DNA from: an uncultured Oscillospiraceae bacterium
Lineage (GTDB): Bacteria > Bacillota > Clostridia > Oscillospirales > Oscillospiraceae
DNA length: 64,000 nt
Assembly (NCBI GenBank): GCA_947625285.1
Contig: CANQNS010000002.1
Location: forward strand, 1-64,000
Direction of reading: 5' to 3'
Numbering within the stretch: the stretch's first letter is position 1; each line of letters begins with the position of its first letter. Of this stretch, positions 62,681-64,000 are shown piece by piece. The position numbers and the translations under genes are program-made. The notes beneath the pieces were generated by a model. It was not told the DNA's origin, did no database searches, and saw only the letters and a program-made list of their open reading frames with translations.

Positions 62681-62714
62681 CGCTTCTCCCGCCTGCCAAC
62701 AGACGGGAGAAGCG
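62681..62714 (+). promoter_or_regulatory. Hairpin in the selD-selA gap
   Basis: A perfect 11-bp stem CGCTTCTCCCG / CGGGAGAAGCG with a 12-nt loop lies 22 bases before the selA start. There is no T-run, so it is not an evident terminator. A SelB-binding SECIS-like leader hairpin is known before selA in E. coli; a similar role here is speculation. Confidence 0.45.
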
Positions 62715-62736
62715 AACTGTTGCGGAGAAAACTATT

Positions 62737-64000
62737 ATGAATAAAAACGAACTTTACAGAGACATACCCAAAGTGGACGTACTGCTGGAGAGCGAGGCGG
62801 TCGCCGGGCTCATCGGCCAGTACGGGCGCAGCCTCGTCATGGAGGCCATCCGGGAGCAAACGGAGCGGCTGCGCCGCTTCATCCGCGAGACGGAGGACGA
62901 GACCGCCGCCCGGGCGGAGCTCGCCGGCCTTACCCGGAGCATCGCCGCGTATCTGAAGACGCTGCGCCAGCCCCGTGTGCGGAAGGTCATCAACGGCACG
63001 GGGACCATCCTGCACACCAATCTGGGCCGTGCGCCCATCAGCCGGGACCAGGCGCAAAAGCTGGCGGAGATCGTGACCGGCTACTCCAATCTGGAGTACG
63101 ACCTGGAGGGGGCCTGCCGGGGCGAGCGGTACGCCCATTTCGAGGGGCTGCTGTGCCGGCTCACCGGGGCGGAGGCCGCCATGGTGGTCAACAACAACGC
63201 CGCGGCGGTGCTGCTGACGCTCAGCACGCTGGCCCGGGGCGGTGAGGTGATCGTGTCCCGGGGGGAGCTGGTGGAGATCGGCGGCAAGTTCCGCATCCCG
63301 GACGTGTGCCAGCAGAGCGGGGCCGCGCTGCGGGAGGTGGGCACCACCAACAAGACCCATTTCTCCGATTATCAGCAGGCTCTCACCGACGAGACGAAGG
63401 CCATCTTGAAGGTGCACACCAGCAACTATCGGATCGTGGGCTTCACCGAGTCGGTGGACGCATCGGAGCTGGCCGGGCTCGCCCATGAGCGGGGCCTGCC
63501 CATGATCGAGGACCTGGGCAGCGGCGTGCTGGTGGACCTGGAAAAGTACGGCCTGACCCACGAACCTACGGTCCAGGAATCGATCCGGGCCGGTATCGAC
63601 GTGGTCTGCTTCAGCGGCGACAAGCTGCTGGGCGGCCCCCAGGCGGGGATCATCGTGGGCAGAAAGGAATACATCCAGCGGATGAAGCGTCATCCCCTGA
63701 CCCGGGCGCTGCGGGTGGACAAGTTCACCGTCACGGCGCTGGAGCTGGTGCTGCTGGAGTATCTGGACCCGGACCGCGTGGCCCGGAATATCCCGGCGCT
63801 GCGTATGCTCAGCGAGACGGAGCAGTCGATCCGGGAGCGGGCGGAGCGGCTCAGGGAGCTTTTGAAGCAGAGCTGCCATTCGGCGGACATCGACCTGCGG
63901 CCCTGCCAGTCCCAGGTGGGCGGGGGGAGCCTTCCTATGGAGCGGCTGCCCAGCTGCGGCGTGTCCATCTGGCCCTGGGCCATGAGCACCCAGGCCCTGG
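62737..64000 (+). CDS. selA: Selenocysteine synthase SelA (partial, runs off the window)
   Basis: SelA converts seryl-tRNA-Sec to selenocysteyl-tRNA-Sec with selenophosphate and PLP. The first 421 residues are present: YRDIPKVDVLLES, RKVINGTGTILHTNLGRAP, VGTTNKTHFSDYQ and CFSGDKLLGGPQAGIIVG with the PLP lysine. About 40 residues at the C-terminus should lie beyond 64000, and selB probably follows. GCGGAGAAAAC precedes the ATG. Confidence 0.95.
   Translation, partial: MNKNELYRDIPKVDVLLESEAVAGLIGQYGRSLVMEAIREQTERLRRFIRETEDETAARAELAGLTRSIAAYLKTLRQPRVRKVINGTGTILHTNLGRAPISRDQAQKLAEIVTGYSNLEYDLEGACRGERYAHFEGLLCRLTGAEAAMVVNNNAAAVLLTLSTLARGGEVIVSRGELVEIGGKFRIPDVCQQSGAALREVGTTNKTHFSDYQQALTDETKAILKVHTSNYRIVGFTESVDASELAGLAHERGLPMIEDLGSGVLVDLEKYGLTHEPTVQESIRAGIDVVCFSGDKLLGGPQAGIIVGRKEYIQRMKRHPLTRALRVDKFTVTALELVLLEYLDPDRVARNIPALRMLSETEQSIRERAERLRELLKQSCHSADIDLRPCQSQVGGGSLPMERLPSCGVSIWPWAMSTQAL

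Overview
The window looks like a GC-rich, anaerobic, probably spore-forming Clostridia chromosome, most likely an Oscillospiraceae-type gut bacterium. This is inferred from gene content, not from a marker phylogeny. The pointers are a spore sigma-factor piece, an alpha/beta small acid-soluble spore protein (SASP), glycine reductase with in-frame UGA selenocysteine codons, a dedicated tRNA-Sec, FeoAB, LarBCE and Firmicute-style mobilization genes.

Layout. 1-7500 is an accessory island: transposase relics, a broken MNT/HEPN toxin-antitoxin pair fused to the 3' end of mobC, a HipA-like kinase fused to an HTH, TnpV, a ParB-like protein and an AT-richer, membrane-anchored HerA-type ATPase. It ends exactly where a 5'-truncated sigG begins (7502). 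7994-17457 is a complete type I-C CRISPR-Cas locus (cas3-5-8c-7-4-1-2 and 22 repeats, all reading leftward). It sits between two ~128-bp direct copies of the sigG/SASP intergenic region, so it looks like a cassette added by recombination. 17.4-36.6 kb is mostly backbone: SASP, a lipoprotein, a polysaccharide deacetylase, a CDF metal exporter, a transglutaminase-like protein, an NSS-type transporter, a peptide/nickel-type ABC transporter, CsoR-FeoAB and LarBCE.

36.9-45.4 kb holds the most striking system: a serine recombinase, then a 178-bp segment between perfect 31-bp inverted repeats, then a 2537-residue wall-anchored VWA/isopeptide-domain adhesin. The segment contains a near-consensus promoter (TTGAAC-N17-TAAAAT) that points away from the adhesin in this assembly. 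I read it as a phase-variation switch caught in the OFF orientation.

45.4-64.0 kb is a selenium and glycine-reductase region. Leftward are grdX-grdE-grdB(Sec), an M20 amidohydrolase and a pair of membrane proteins. Rightward are a NifS/selenocysteine-lyase-like enzyme, DUF3343, tRNA-Sec, a YedE selenium transporter, a TusA-like protein, trxB-trxA-grdA(Sec)-grdC-grdD, selD(Sec) and selA (cut by the window end); yedF and a TetR regulator read leftward. Together these would import selenium, make selenophosphate and Sec-tRNA, build selenoproteins GrdA, GrdB and SelD, and reduce glycine (or a glycine derivative) to acetyl phosphate with thioredoxin as electron donor. The adjacent hydrolase and transporter pair suggests that N-acyl-glycine compounds or peptides feed this pathway; that part is inference.
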